From NCBI GenBank assembly GCA_964354485.1, contig CAYGZY010000042.1:1-5806 (forward strand): a DNA stretch of 5,806 nt. Direction: 5' to 3'. Each line of letters starts with the position of its first letter. The stretch's first letter is position 1. The translations under genes and the position numbers were made by a program. Source of the DNA: CAYGXH01 sp964354485 (GTDB lineage: Bacteria; Bacteroidota; Ignavibacteria; UBA10030; SZUA-254). Positions 5,324-5,806 of the stretch are shown one piece after another. The notes beneath the pieces were generated by a model. That model did no database searches. It was not told the DNA's origin and worked only from the letters and a program-made list of their open reading frames with translations.

Positions 5324-5719
5324 ATGAATATAGTAGATCCTATTGCAGATTATCTAACAAGAATACGGAATGCGATCGCCGCGCGTCATAAGCGGGTTGA
5401 TATCCCTGCTTCAAATCTAAAGAGGGACATCACAAAGATCCTCTCGGCTCAGCACTTTATCGGGGGATTCACCGAAGTCCCCGATAAAAAACAGGGTGTC
5501 CTGCGAATATCATTGCGATATTCTGACGGCGTGAATGCAATTACAGGATTGTCGCGTATCAGTAAACCCGGGCTCCGAGTGTATGTTCCGGCAGACGAAA
5601 TTCCGCGCGTACTCAACGGACTCGGAATCGCGATTATTTCAACATCAAAAGGATTAATGACAGATAAGAACGCGCGCCAGGAAAAAATAGGCGGCGAGGT
5701 CCTCTGCCATATATGGTAA
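5324..5719 (+). CDS. rpsH: 30S ribosomal protein S8
   Basis: S8 is a primary 16S rRNA-binding protein of the 30S platform. In E. coli it also represses the spc operon by binding mRNA near the rplX-rplE junction. The 131-residue length is standard. Landmarks: MNIVDPIADYLTRIRNAIAARH at the N-terminus, VDIPASNLKRDITKIL (25-40), LRYSDGVNAITGLSRISKPGLRVY, and the C-terminal signature IISTSKGLMTDKNAR (104-118), followed by GGEVLCHIW. The ATG at 5324 gives the family N-terminus. Another ATG at 5320 lies in a different frame and is not used. The leader AAAGAAAGACGGA is purine-rich, with GGA four bases from the start. Confidence 0.98.
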   Translation: MNIVDPIADYLTRIRNAIAARHKRVDIPASNLKRDITKILSAQHFIGGFTEVPDKKQGVLRISLRYSDGVNAITGLSRISKPGLRVYVPADEIPRVLNGLGIAIISTSKGLMTDKNARQEKIGGEVLCHIW

Positions 5720-5737
5720 GTTAATAAGAGAATCGAT

Positions 5738-5806
5738 ATGTCACGAATCGGACGAAAACCAATTTCAATAATCAAAGGCGTTAAGGTCGAAAAAAAGGAC
5801 GAACTC
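5738..5806 (+). CDS. rplF: 50S ribosomal protein L6, 5' fragment
   Basis: L6 is a large-subunit protein near the sarcin-ricin loop and the factor-binding site. Only the first 23 codons are inside the window: MSRIGRKPISIIKGVKVEKK and then Asp-Glu-Leu. This is the characteristic L6 opening, where SRIGRKPI and KGV are near-universal. The ATG at 5738 has AAGAGA six bases upstream and lies 18 bases after the rpsH stop. The place after rpsH is the standard spc position. The remaining roughly 155 residues are beyond the right edge, so integrity cannot be judged. Confidence 0.93.
   Translation, partial: MSRIGRKPISIIKGVKVEKKDEL

Noticed and set aside
5191..5391. Plus-strand open frame of 66 codons across rpsN and rpsH
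   Set aside because: It overlaps both genes in another frame and has a cysteine- and arginine-rich translation typical of an out-of-frame reading.
1..5806. A hidden novel system or mobile element within the operon
   Set aside because: Every gap is 26 bases or shorter and all genes are conserved ribosomal proteins in the standard order, leaving no room for additional cargo.

Overview
This window is an uninterrupted run of bacterial ribosomal-protein genes, all on the + strand, in the classic S10-spc order: rplD (3' end only), rplW, rplB, rpsS, rplV, rpsC, rplP, rpmC, rpsQ, rplN, rplX, rplE, rpsN, rpsH, rplF (5' end only). Both edge genes are cut by the window, so the operon continues on each side. 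Thirteen genes are complete and none shows a frameshift or internal stop. The longest gap between genes is 26 bases, so there is no non-coding stretch worth describing. I see no RNA gene, mobile element, CRISPR array, promoter or terminator.

The organism is a bacterium, since every protein is of the bacterial type. Base composition looks close to balanced. Several features suggest the Bacteroidota/Chlorobi/Ignavibacteria (FCB) side of the tree: many start codons are preceded by A-rich leaders rather than clear Shine-Dalgarno (SD) sites, L22 has a PAPMGRAY-type loop with a lysine-rich tail, and L29 has a recognisable sequence style. This placement is an inference from memory of family sequences, not a computed phylogeny.

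Layout: positions 1-3719 hold the S10-operon part (L4, L23, L2, S19, L22, S3, L16, L29, S17). Positions 3738-5806 hold the spc-operon part (L14, L24, L5, S14, S8, L6). Only 18 bases separate rpsQ from rplN, so the two operons that are separate in E. coli are probably one transcript here. Stops and starts lie 1 to 26 bases apart, which fits translational coupling and matched production of 50S and 30S proteins.

The points of modest interest are a TTG start for rpsC lying in frame with the rplV stop, a GTG start for rpsN with a strong SD, four-cysteine (probably zinc-binding) forms of L24 and S14, an N-terminal extension on L5, a basic tail on L22, and a changed tunnel loop in L22. I found no sign of a previously undescribed system; this is a conserved housekeeping locus.
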